The notes under the pieces are model-generated. The model worked only from the letters and a program-made list of their open reading frames with translations, had not been told where the DNA came from and searched no databases. Below are positions 8,967 through 16,940 of a stretch of DNA of 64,000 nucleotides, piece by piece. Every line of letters starts with the position of its first letter. Positions within the stretch are counted from its first letter, which is position 1. Source of the DNA: Compostibacter hankyongensis (GTDB taxonomy: Bacteria > Bacteroidota > Bacteroidia > Chitinophagales > Chitinophagaceae); NCBI RefSeq assembly GCF_039541075.1, contig NZ_BAABFN010000001.1:434001-498000 (forward strand), given 5' to 3'. The translations under genes and the position numbers were made by a program.

Positions 8967-11045
8967 ATGATAAAGAAATTTCCGGTTCTCTTTTTTCCTG
9001 TTTTGCTGATCGCCGCCGCCCTGCAGGCCCAGCAGCCGGACCGTTCCCATGCCCCGCTGCCGGATCCCGCCCCCGCCGTAAATATCGGTACGCCGGACAG
9101 CTTTACCCTCGCCAACGGCCTGAAGGTATTTGTGGTGGAAAATCATAAGCTGCCCACCGTAACCGCTTCCCTGGTGCTGAAGCTCGATCCCGTACTGGAA
9201 AAAGACAAGGTGGGTTATGTATCGATGGCCGGCTCGCTGATGCGCCGCGGTACGACCACCCGCAGCAAGGCCGAGCTCGACGAGGCCATCGACTTCCTGG
9301 GCGGCCAGGTAAGGACCGGCTCCCGCAGCGCCAGCTGCTCCGGGCTGCAGAAAAATTTTGAGCAGATCTTTGCCCTGATGGCCGATGTGGTGCTGCATCC
9401 CTCCTTCCCCGCCGGAGAACTGGAAAAGATAAGGCGGCAGACCCTCTCCGGACTGGCTTCCGCCAAAGACGACCCCGAGAGCATGCTGTCCAATGTTGCC
9501 GCAGTAGTCACCTACGGCGCGGATCATCCCTACGGGGAAGTGGAAACGGAAGCGACGGTTAAGAAGATAACGGTACCGGACATACGCGGATATTATGAGA
9601 CTTACTGGAAGCCCAACGTGGCCTACATGGCCCTGGTGGGCGATATTACCCGGGACAGTGCGGAAGCCCTGGTAAGGCGTTATTTCAGCAGCTGGAAGCG
9701 CGGCAGCGTGCCCCGTCATACCTACCCGCTGCCGCAGAAGCCCGGCAAGGCCCTGATCGCCCTGGTAGACCGTCCGGCCTCCGTCCAGACCAATATAGAG
9801 ATCATCAACCCCGTGATGCTGAAGCCCGGCGAGGCGGTGAATTTTCCCGCTGCGCTCATGAACGCCGTGCTGGGCGGGGGCAGCAGCGGCTGGCTGTTCC
9901 AGGACCTCCGGGAGAAATACGGCTATACCTACGGGGCCTATTCCTCACTTTCCGTCGATCCCGTCATCGGCGCCTTCTCTGCCAGTGGAGATGTGCGTAC
10001 GGCCGTTACCGATAGCTCGCTGGCCCGTTTTATGTATGAGCTGAACCGCATCCGGGACAAAACGGTCAGCCCGGCTTTGCTGGACAGCGTCAAAAACACC
10101 GTGTCGGGTAACTTTGCCCTTTCACTGGAGAGCCCCGCCCGCATCGCCCAGTTTGCCATCGATGTGGCCATGTATGATATGCCGGCGGATTATTACCGGG
10201 ATTATCTGAAAAGCATCGCGGCCGTTACCCCCGCAGCTGTGCAGGCCGCGGCGCGCCGCTTTGTGACGCCGGACCGCATTCATCTTGTCATGGTGGGAAA
10301 TGCCTCGGAATTTGCCGGTAAGCTGGCGGCCTTCGGACCGGTACAGTATTACGACGGAGAAGGCAACAAGGTAGCCCCGCCGCTGAAAAAGCAGGCGCCG
10401 GCGGGCATGACGGCCAGCGCCGTTATCAAAAAATACCTGGAGGCCGTCGGTGGGGAAGAAAAGCTGAGCGGTATAAAAGATGTCCATATTATGTCCGGCG
10501 CCGAGGTAATGGGGCAGACTTTAAAAATGGAGCAGAAGTACCTGCTGCCGGATCATTTTTTTATGAACATGAGCATGGCCGGCCACAGCGTATCGCAGAC
10601 CATAGTAAACGGAGACAGCGCCGGCATGTGGCAGATGGGTCAGCCGCTGCCTGTTGACGACAAGACGAAGGCCGGGCTGAAAGCACGGGCGCAGCCCTTT
10701 CCCGAACTGACCTACGGCAACGGCAAATATGATCTCCGGCTCAAAGGGATAGAAACGGTGGACGGCAAAGCGGTGTATGCGCTGGAAATTACCGACCCTT
10801 CCGGTGAAAAACATTCCGCTTATTACGACACCTCCACCGGCCTCAAGCTGCGGGAAACGAGCCCTCCCCGCAAAACACCCCAGGGAGAGATGGTACAGAC
10901 CGCCGACCTGCGCGATTACCGGGAGGTGGAAGGTATAAAGATTCCCTACGAAACCATCGTTGATGCGGGCGGGCAAAAGATCGACATACGGGTGCAGGAG
11001 GTGAAGTTCAACAGCGGGCTGCAGCCCGGGGATTTCAACCCCTGA
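8967..11045 (+). CDS. M16-like inactive partner subunit with a C-terminal lipoprotein-sorting-like domain
   Basis: A 692-residue secreted protein. Residues about 40-455 are two M16 domains, but where the first should carry HxxEH the sequence reads YVSMAGSLM, so no zinc site is present. The second half keeps the substrate-binding Arg/Tyr block (LREKYGYTYGAYSSL) typical of non-catalytic partners. Residues about 470-690 are extra: AVIKKYLEAVGGEEKLSGIKD and later strands resemble LolA-like lipid or lipoprotein binding folds. It is the likely partner of the active subunit upstream. It overlaps the convergent vanZ-like gene by 11 bp. Confidence 0.86.
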   Translation: MIKKFPVLFFPVLLIAAALQAQQPDRSHAPLPDPAPAVNIGTPDSFTLANGLKVFVVENHKLPTVTASLVLKLDPVLEKDKVGYVSMAGSLMRRGTTTRSKAELDEAIDFLGGQVRTGSRSASCSGLQKNFEQIFALMADVVLHPSFPAGELEKIRRQTLSGLASAKDDPESMLSNVAAVVTYGADHPYGEVETEATVKKITVPDIRGYYETYWKPNVAYMALVGDITRDSAEALVRRYFSSWKRGSVPRHTYPLPQKPGKALIALVDRPASVQTNIEIINPVMLKPGEAVNFPAALMNAVLGGGSSGWLFQDLREKYGYTYGAYSSLSVDPVIGAFSASGDVRTAVTDSSLARFMYELNRIRDKTVSPALLDSVKNTVSGNFALSLESPARIAQFAIDVAMYDMPADYYRDYLKSIAAVTPAAVQAAARRFVTPDRIHLVMVGNASEFAGKLAAFGPVQYYDGEGNKVAPPLKKQAPAGMTASAVIKKYLEAVGGEEKLSGIKDVHIMSGAEVMGQTLKMEQKYLLPDHFFMNMSMAGHSVSQTIVNGDSAGMWQMGQPLPVDDKTKAGLKARAQPFPELTYGNGKYDLRLKGIETVDGKAVYALEITDPSGEKHSAYYDTSTGLKLRETSPPRKTPQGEMVQTADLRDYREVEGIKIPYETIVDAGGQKIDIRVQEVKFNSGLQPGDFNP

Positions 11046-11433
11046 CCTTCTTTTTTTGAGGGAAAAGCAGCAGCAGGAGCAGGCCGATCACGGCCCCGGT
11101 GGCGTCTGCTACCATATCGAGGAATTCAAAATCACGTTTTACCACATATTCCTGCAGGTATTCGATACCGATACCCAGCGCTATGCCGGCCAGCGTAACA
11201 AACAGCAGCAGGCGGAAGAGATGGTGCATGCCCCGGGCCTGCCGGAAGGCCCAGCCCCATAAAAAGACAAACCCGAAAAAAAGCGTGCCGTGCACCAGCT
11301 TGTCAAAATGGGGAAAGCGGTCGAAGATGGAAACATGGGGCACATCCCGGCCCGGCATGAGGGTTGCCGTCAGCACAATAAGGGTCCATACCAGCGCGGG
11401 TATAAAAAGAAGAAAGGGATTTTTGGACTTCAT
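11035..11433 (-). CDS. VanZ-like family membrane protein
   Basis: A 132-residue protein with four hydrophobic segments. The VanZ-type features are the TLMPG turn after the first segment, FPHFDKLVHGTLFFGF before the second, and the acidic EYLQEYVVKRDFEFLDMVADATGAVIG block between the last two. Function in this phylum is unknown; VanZ in enterococci gives low-level teicoplanin resistance, but no van genes are near. It starts 4 bp after gcvH and is probably cotranscribed with it. Its last 11 bases overlap the M16 gene on the other strand. Confidence 0.85.
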   Translation of the reverse strand: MKSKNPFLLFIPALVWTLIVLTATLMPGRDVPHVSIFDRFPHFDKLVHGTLFFGFVFLWGWAFRQARGMHHLFRLLLFVTLAGIALGIGIEYLQEYVVKRDFEFLDMVADATGAVIGLLLLLLFPQKKKVRG

Positions 11434-11437
11434 AAAG

Positions 11438-11818
11438 TTATGCGCTCACCAGCTTTTCATAAGCGGCCGCATCGAGGAGGGTATCTATATCCGCGGTATT
11501 CTTCACGGTCATTCGCACCAGCCAGCCTTCGCCGTAGGGATCCTGATTCACCAGCTCCGGCGTGCTTTCCACCTGCGGATTTTTTTCAGTAAGGGTGCCC
11601 GCAACGGGCAGATAAAGATCCGATACGGTCTTTACCGCCTCTACCGTCCCGAATACTACGGCGGCATCCAGGGTTTTGCCCACCGTCTCGATTTCCACGT
11701 ATACGATATCGCCGAGCTCACGCTGTGCAAATTCCGTGATGCCAATGGTGGCGGTATCGCCCTCCAGACGGATCCATTCGTGGTCTTTGGTATATCTGAG
11801 GGTTGCCGGGAAGTTCAT
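11438..11818 (-). CDS. gcvH: Glycine cleavage system H protein
   Basis: A 126-residue lipoyl carrier protein. It has the usual start (LRYTKDHEWIRLEGDTATIGIT), the DIVYVEIE strand and the lipoylation site EAVKTVSDLY with the lipoyl Lys at residue 63. It shuttles the aminomethyl group between the P, T and L proteins in glycine breakdown. gcvT and gcvP are not in the window; in many Bacteroidota they are scattered. It is 41 bp downstream of the cyclophilin gene and 4 bp upstream of vanZ. I see no glycine riboswitch; the upstream gap is too short. Confidence 0.96.
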   Translation of the reverse strand: MNFPATLRYTKDHEWIRLEGDTATIGITEFAQRELGDIVYVEIETVGKTLDAAVVFGTVEAVKTVSDLYLPVAGTLTEKNPQVESTPELVNQDPYGEGWLVRMTVKNTADIDTLLDAAAYEKLVSA

Positions 11819-11859
11819 GGGTACAGGCTTTTAATGCGAAAATAAAGGTTTTGATGCTA

Positions 11860-12519
11860 TCAGAAGAATAAAAATTTATGTACCCGGCGGATCTTCATCG
11901 GCACATCCTTCAGGGGCCGGTCGCGGTCGTCGGTCGGCAGCGCTGCGATCTTATCGATCACTTCCATGCCTTTCAGCACCTGTCCGAAAACGGTATAGTT
12001 CATGTCCAGAAAAGGCGTACCGCCCGTGGTCTTGTAAACCGCCCGGTGGTCCGGAGGGATATCATGCCCGAAGCGCTGCGCGATCTGATCCATTTCCGCA
12101 TCGGTATAGGTCCGGCCCTGCACCAGGTAGAACTGGCAGCCCGACGAGGCCTTTTGCGGGTTGACGTCGTCTCCTTCCCGGGCCGCTGCCAGCGCGCCCT
12201 TCCGGTGAAACAGCTCCGGCCTGAACTCGGCGGGCACCGTATGACCGACGTCGCCGTCGCCCAGCGGGGCGCCGGCCGCGGCCTTGCGGGAGTCAGGATC
12301 GCCGCCCTGTATCATAAAGTCTTTGATCACCCGGTGGAACAGCAGGCCGTCATAAAAATGCTTTTTTACCAGCCGGAGAAAATTATTCCGGTGCTGCGGC
12401 GTTTTGTCGCTCAGCTCCACCAGCATCGTGCCGTAAGGCGTGATGATCTTTACCCTGCGGTGCTGGGCAGTGGCCAGGGTGGTCGCCAGCAGCAGGGCAA
12501 ACAGCAAAGACGCTTTCAT
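11860..12519 (-). CDS. Secreted cyclophilin-type peptidyl-prolyl isomerase
   Basis: A 219-residue protein with a signal peptide ending TTLATAQ. The cyclophilin core begins with VKIITPYGTMLVELSDKTP and includes the active-site block FHRVIKDFMIQGGDP, the insert ASSGCQFYLVQGR and FGQVLKGMEVIDKIA. It should speed proline isomerisation of proteins in the periplasm. Its start codon overlaps the stop of the upstream 113-residue gene by 4 bases, indicating translational coupling. Confidence 0.93.
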   Translation of the reverse strand: MKASLLFALLLATTLATAQHRRVKIITPYGTMLVELSDKTPQHRNNFLRLVKKHFYDGLLFHRVIKDFMIQGGDPDSRKAAAGAPLGDGDVGHTVPAEFRPELFHRKGALAAAREGDDVNPQKASSGCQFYLVQGRTYTDAEMDQIAQRFGHDIPPDHRAVYKTTGGTPFLDMNYTVFGQVLKGMEVIDKIAALPTDDRDRPLKDVPMKIRRVHKFLFF

Positions 12520-12857
12520 ATCAGACCTTGTTTTTCAAAATAAAGAATGGCCTCTTCCCGCAGCATCCGCGCCTGCTCGGTCAGCGTCATGGCGGGCAGG
12601 CGTTCGGTCGGTTCGAAATGCGGCCAACCCTCCGCATCCTTGCGGGCCAGCCGGTAATACCCCCGGTTCATCAGCAGCGTACATACGGCCACGTGTATCA
12701 GGTCCTGCTTCTCTTCCTTGCTGAAACCGGCGGCGGTGGATTGCCCCACCTCCTGGACCCCGATCAGAAACAGCAGCGCCTCCATATGAGGGATTTTTCC
12801 AAAACGTTTTTTCAGGGCGTCCTTAAGCGCCTGCCACCGCTCTGCATATTGCTCCAT
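12516..12857 (-). CDS. Conserved small protein of unknown function
   Basis: A 113-residue soluble, mostly helical protein without signal peptide or cysteine motif (one Cys). Segments such as MEALLFLIGVQEVGQ, FSKEEKQDLIHVAVCTLL and HFEPTERLPAMTLTEQARMLREEAILYFE look like a conserved cytoplasmic family in Bacteroidota, but I cannot name a function. It overlaps the cyclophilin start by 4 bases. A perfect minus-strand -7 element (TAAGTTTG, 12935-12942) lies about 80 bp upstream and may serve it. Confidence 0.75.
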   Translation of the reverse strand: MEQYAERWQALKDALKKRFGKIPHMEALLFLIGVQEVGQSTAAGFSKEEKQDLIHVAVCTLLMNRGYYRLARKDAEGWPHFEPTERLPAMTLTEQARMLREEAILYFEKQGLI

Positions 12858-12991
12858 CAGTTGTTCGTTTATTGCACAAAATCAGCCATTTAACATTGTT
12901 TTAACAGCCGGAACCTGCTTACATCGCTATTTTGCAAACTTAATTGTTATTTTAGTATCTCTTAACGACATTCAGGAACAAACAAGCGCAC

Positions 12992-13993
12992 ATGGAAAGT
13001 ACGTCGTACGACATTAAAGCATTAAATGAAAAAATCCACGAGGCCAGCGCCTTCGTAGACCTGCTGAATCTGGAGATGGGAAAGGCCATCGTGGGTCAGA
13101 AATATATGGTAGAGCGGCTGATGATCGGATTGCTGGGTCAGGGCCATATCCTGCTGGAAGGAGTGCCGGGGCTGGCGAAGACCTTATCCATCAAATCCCT
13201 TTCCGCGGCCATCCATGCCAAGTTCAGCCGCATCCAGTTCACCCCCGATCTGCTGCCGGCCGACGTGGTCGGCACCATGATCTACAATCAGCAGCAGAAT
13301 GCCTTTATGGTGCGGAAGGGTCCCATCTTTGCCAACTTCATACTGGCGGATGAGATCAACCGCGCCCCCGCCAAAGTGCAGAGCGCGCTGCTGGAGGCCA
13401 TGCAGGAAAAGCAGGTCACCATCGGGGAGAACACCTTTCAGCTGGAAGAGCCTTTTCTGGTGCTGGCCACGCAGAACCCCATCGAGCAGGAAGGGACCTA
13501 CCAGCTGCCGGAAGCGCAGGTAGACCGTTTTATGCTGAAGGTAGTGATCGGGTATCCCAACAAAGAGGAGGAACGGCTTATCATCCGGCAGAACCTGCAG
13601 CCGCAGGGCATCCAGCCCATCGCCCCCGTGGTGCATCCCGGGGACATCCTGAAAGCCCGCCAGCTGGTGCGCGAAGTGTATATGGATGAAAAGATAGAGC
13701 AGTATATCCTGGATATCGTATTTGCCACCCGTACGCCGGGGGATTACAAGCTGCCCAGGCTGAAGCCGCTGATCGCCTATGGGGCATCGCCCCGCGCCAG
13801 CATTAACCTGGCGCTGGCGGCAAAGGCCTACGCCTTTATGAAGCGCCGCGGGTATATCATCCCCGAAGATATACGCAGCATCTGCTTCGACGTGATGCGG
13901 CACCGCATCGGGCTGACCTACGAGGCCGAAGCCGAGAACGTAACGACCGAGAAAATACTGAGCGAGATATTAAACGTGGTGGAAGTGCCCTGA
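12992..13993 (+). CDS. moxR: MoxR-type AAA+ ATPase
   Basis: A 333-residue AAA+ protein. Walker A is GVPGLAKT (residues 57-64), Walker B is ILADEIN, the sensor-1 region is LATQNPIEQEGTYQLPEAQ, and a C-terminal lid domain follows. MoxR proteins act as chaperones for VWA-domain proteins. It opens the operon moxR-DUF58-BatD-like-batA, consistent with that role. Two TAACA half-sites 11 bp apart lie upstream (12891-12906). Confidence 0.93.
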   Translation: MESTSYDIKALNEKIHEASAFVDLLNLEMGKAIVGQKYMVERLMIGLLGQGHILLEGVPGLAKTLSIKSLSAAIHAKFSRIQFTPDLLPADVVGTMIYNQQQNAFMVRKGPIFANFILADEINRAPAKVQSALLEAMQEKQVTIGENTFQLEEPFLVLATQNPIEQEGTYQLPEAQVDRFMLKVVIGYPNKEEERLIIRQNLQPQGIQPIAPVVHPGDILKARQLVREVYMDEKIEQYILDIVFATRTPGDYKLPRLKPLIAYGASPRASINLALAAKAYAFMKRRGYIIPEDIRSICFDVMRHRIGLTYEAEAENVTTEKILSEILNVVEVP

Positions 13994-14032
13994 TGCGCTC
14001 TTCCGGCATATCTGCCGACAACAATCAGCTGA

Positions 14033-14902
14033 ATGGATACATCCGAGTTATTAAAAAAGGTCCGCAAGATAGAAATCAAGACCCGTGGGCTCTCCAATCA
14101 TATCTTTTCCGGGGAATACCACACGGCGTTTAAGGGGCGCGGTATGAATTTCAGCGAGGTGCGGGAATACCAGTTCGGGGACGACGTGCGCGCCATCGAC
14201 TGGAACGTGACCGCCCGCTTTCACCATCCCTTTATAAAGGTATTTGAGGAAGAGCGCGAGCTGACCGTGATGCTGCTGGTGGATGTCAGCGAAAGCGCCG
14301 CCTTCGGCACCGTAAAGCAGCGCAAAAAGGACCTGATCACCGAGCTCTGTGCCGTACTGGCCTTTTCCGCGATCAATAATAACGATAAGGTAGGCGTGAT
14401 CTTTTTCAGCGAAGGGGTGGAGAAGTATATCCCGCCCAAGAAAGGCAAATCGCATATCCTGCTCATCATCCGGGAGCTGCTTTCCCTGGAGCCGAAGAAA
14501 AACGGCACCAATATCCGGGACACGCTTCGCTTTTTTAACAACGCCGCCAAGAAACGCAGCATCGTTTTTCTCGTTTCCGATTTCCTGGCGGCCCCGCATT
14601 ACCAGGAGGCGCTTACCATTGCCGCCAGGAAGCACGATATGGTGGGGGTGCATGTATATGACCGGCATGATAAAGAGCTGCCGCCCGCCGGGCTGATCCG
14701 GATGCAGGATGCGGAAACAAAGCAGCTGCGCTGGGTGGATGCTTCCGACCGGAAAGTGCAGGAGTTTTATACCCGGCAATTCCAGGAGCATGCGCGGTAT
14801 TGCCGCGAGGCATTCATCAAAAGCGGGGCGGAGCTGCTCAGCATCCGTACCGACGAGGACTATGTAAAAGCCCTGCAGGCTTTTTTCAGTAAGCGGATTT
14901 AA
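14033..14902 (+). CDS. DUF58 domain protein of the Bat operon
   Basis: A 289-residue cytoplasmic protein. The DUF58 signature is the block GMNFSEVREYQFGDDVRAIDWNVTAR-like segment near residues 37-62, followed by a VWA-like fold beginning LLVDVSESAAFG. The MIDAS-like DxSxS is partly kept as DVSES. It follows moxR by 39 bp and is the standard second gene of Bacteroidota Bat clusters, probably a client of MoxR. Confidence 0.92.
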   Translation: MDTSELLKKVRKIEIKTRGLSNHIFSGEYHTAFKGRGMNFSEVREYQFGDDVRAIDWNVTARFHHPFIKVFEEERELTVMLLVDVSESAAFGTVKQRKKDLITELCAVLAFSAINNNDKVGVIFFSEGVEKYIPPKKGKSHILLIIRELLSLEPKKNGTNIRDTLRFFNNAAKKRSIVFLVSDFLAAPHYQEALTIAARKHDMVGVHVYDRHDKELPPAGLIRMQDAETKQLRWVDASDRKVQEFYTRQFQEHARYCREAFIKSGAELLSIRTDEDYVKALQAFFSKRI

Positions 14903-14922
14903 CCGGGGTTGATTTTTTCAGT

Positions 14923-15864
14923 ATGAAGCGAAACCGAATCACTGCATTATTATTCTTTATATCCTTTCTGTTCCCGGCTACTTTCGCCTGCGCACAGCAG
15001 CCAAAGGTATCGGCCAGGATCGACTCCTCGCATATCCTGATCGGACAGCAGTTCCGCCTGCTGCTGGAGGGACAGGCAGACGCTTCCCGGGGCGGGTTTT
15101 CCTGGGCAACGGTGCCGGATACCTTCAACCATCTTATGGTGGTGGACCGGGGAAAGATCGATACGCTCACCAATGGCGCTCAGCAAACTTACCGGCAGGC
15201 CATCGTGCTGACGGGTTTTGATTCCGGCCGCTGGCAGGTGCCTGCGCTGTCCTTCGGATGGAAGGCCGCCGGAGGGAGCACGCCGCCGGATACGCTGCAT
15301 ACCTCCCCGCTGCAGGTAATGGTCAACACCGTGCCTGTCGACACCACCCAGCCTTTCCGCCCGATCAAGGATGTCCGCCGGGTGCCCGTAAATCTTATCG
15401 ACTTCTGGTATATACCCGCCATCCTCCTCGCGTTGCTTATTGCCTTTTTTGTCTGGCGGCGTTACCGCGGCCGTAAAAAGCCTTTGCAGGAGCGCCCTGC
15501 GGCCCCCCCTCCGCCGCCGTATGAAACGGCCCTGAAGGCGCTGCATGAGCTGGAGGCGGAAAAGCTATGGCAGGCCGGCGAGGTAAAAACGTATTATATC
15601 CGGCTTACCGATATCCTCCGTATTTATATGGAGCGGCAGTTCCGCATTCCGGCGATGGAGCTGACCACCGACGAGGTGCTGCAGCAGATAAAGAAGGTAA
15701 CCCAGCTCAGCCAGCGGCGGGAGACCCTGCAGTATATCCTCCAGACGGCAGACCTGGCTAAATTTGCCAAGCTGCAGCCGATGCAGGAAGAACATGAACG
15801 CTGCATGAAGAGCGCCTATCAGCTGCTGGAATGGACAAAGCCGAAAGAGGAGGAGGAAAAATGA
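14923..15864 (+). CDS. BatD/DUF4381-like membrane protein of the Bat operon
   Basis: A 313-residue protein with a signal peptide ending TFACAQ, a beta-rich periplasmic domain (residues about 25-160), one transmembrane helix near 165-185 (WYIPAILLALLIAFFVW) and a basic, proline-rich linker leading to a helical cytoplasmic tail. It fits the position and topology of the small oxygen-tolerance-type proteins between DUF58 and BatA. The terminal codons overlap the batA start. Family assignment rests on topology and context more than on motifs. Confidence 0.75.
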   Translation: MKRNRITALLFFISFLFPATFACAQQPKVSARIDSSHILIGQQFRLLLEGQADASRGGFSWATVPDTFNHLMVVDRGKIDTLTNGAQQTYRQAIVLTGFDSGRWQVPALSFGWKAAGGSTPPDTLHTSPLQVMVNTVPVDTTQPFRPIKDVRRVPVNLIDFWYIPAILLALLIAFFVWRRYRGRKKPLQERPAAPPPPPYETALKALHELEAEKLWQAGEVKTYYIRLTDILRIYMERQFRIPAMELTTDEVLQQIKKVTQLSQRRETLQYILQTADLAKFAKLQPMQEEHERCMKSAYQLLEWTKPKEEEEK

Positions 15865-16874
15865 TGAACGTGTTTGATCTCAGCCATATCGAATTTGCCT
15901 ACCCGCTTTTCTTTCTGCTGTTGCTGCTGGTACCCGTCATGATCTGGTGGTATCTCCGCCGGCGGAAAGGAGCGCAGGCTACGCTGCGGGTTTCTTCGCT
16001 CGAAGGACTGAAGGACCTGCCGGTCTCCTGGAAGGTCCGTTTCCGGCCCCTGCTGTTCGTGCTGCGGCTCCTGGCTTACCTCCTGCTGGTGGTGGCGCTG
16101 GCCAGACCGCAACGCTCCAACGTGTCGGAAACCATCAACAGCGAAGGCATCGACATCGTACTGGCGATCGACGTCAGCGGCAGCATGCTGGCCCAGGACT
16201 TTCATCCCAACCGCATCGAGGCGGCCAAAAAGGTGGCCCTGGATTTTGTGAGACATCGTCTTTCGGATCGTATCGGGCTGGTGATCTTCGCCGGGGAAAG
16301 CTTTACGCAATGTCCCATTACCACCGATCATGCCGTGCTGGAAAACCAGATCAAAAAAGTCAACAGCGGCATGCTGCAGGACGGCACCGCCATCGGTATG
16401 GGACTGGGCACCAGCGTGGACCGGCTCCGGAACAGCCAGGCCAAGAGTAAGGTGATCATCCTGCTTACCGACGGGGTTAACAATACGGGCCTGGTGGATC
16501 CGCTCACCGCCCTCGAAATTGCCAAGTCCTATAAGATACGCGTGTATACCATCGGTGTGGGCACGCGCGGCGTGGCGCCTTACCCGGTACCTTTGCCGGG
16601 AGGAGGCGTACAGATGCAGAACATGGATGTACAGATCGACGAGGCGCTTTTGCAAAAGATCGCCCAGGGCACAGGCGGGCAGTATTTCCGGGCTACCAAC
16701 AACAATTCGCTGCAAAATATCTATCAGCGCATCGACGATATGGAAAAAACAAAGGTGGAGATATCCTCCTACAAGCGCTATGCAGAGCTGTTTTATCCCT
16801 TTGCCCTGGCCGCCCTCTGCCTGCTGCTGCTCGAGATCGTGCTGCGTTATACGGTGTTCCGGAGCCTGCCGTGA
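15861..16874 (+). CDS. batA: BatA-like VWA domain protein
   Basis: A 337-residue protein with two N-terminal transmembrane helices, a von Willebrand A domain with a complete MIDAS (DVSGSMLAQDF) and LLTDGVNNTG, and a C-terminal helix. It is the metal-binding VWA partner expected beside MoxR. Two adjacent ATGs (15861 and 15864) follow an unusually good Shine-Dalgarno, AGGAGG at 15851-15856; the second has the better spacing. The usual batB, batC, batD and batE genes do not follow: a convergent fucosidase gene lies directly downstream behind a hairpin. Confidence 0.9.
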   Translation: MMNVFDLSHIEFAYPLFFLLLLLVPVMIWWYLRRRKGAQATLRVSSLEGLKDLPVSWKVRFRPLLFVLRLLAYLLLVVALARPQRSNVSETINSEGIDIVLAIDVSGSMLAQDFHPNRIEAAKKVALDFVRHRLSDRIGLVIFAGESFTQCPITTDHAVLENQIKKVNSGMLQDGTAIGMGLGTSVDRLRNSQAKSKVIILLTDGVNNTGLVDPLTALEIAKSYKIRVYTIGVGTRGVAPYPVPLPGGGVQMQNMDVQIDEALLQKIAQGTGGQYFRATNNNSLQNIYQRIDDMEKTKVEISSYKRYAELFYPFALAALCLLLLEIVLRYTVFRSLP

Positions 16875-16880
16875 AAAAGA

Positions 16881-16940
16881 GGTAAAAGGAGAAAGGTCAA
16901 AGGTGAAGGGCCTTTTGCCTTTAACCCTTTACCTTTTACC
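16881..16940. terminator. Bidirectional hairpin made of inverted AAAGG heptamers
   Basis: The 30-nt left arm (16881-16910) and right arm (16911-16940) are complementary at 23 of 30 positions with no loop sequence at the centre. Outer ends GGTAAAAGG and CCTTTTACC pair perfectly. It lies between the convergent batA and fucosidase genes and overlaps the fucosidase stop. Confidence 0.6.

Noticed and set aside
11819..11859. Glycine riboswitch before gcvH
   Set aside because: The 41-bp gap is too short and has no riboswitch core.
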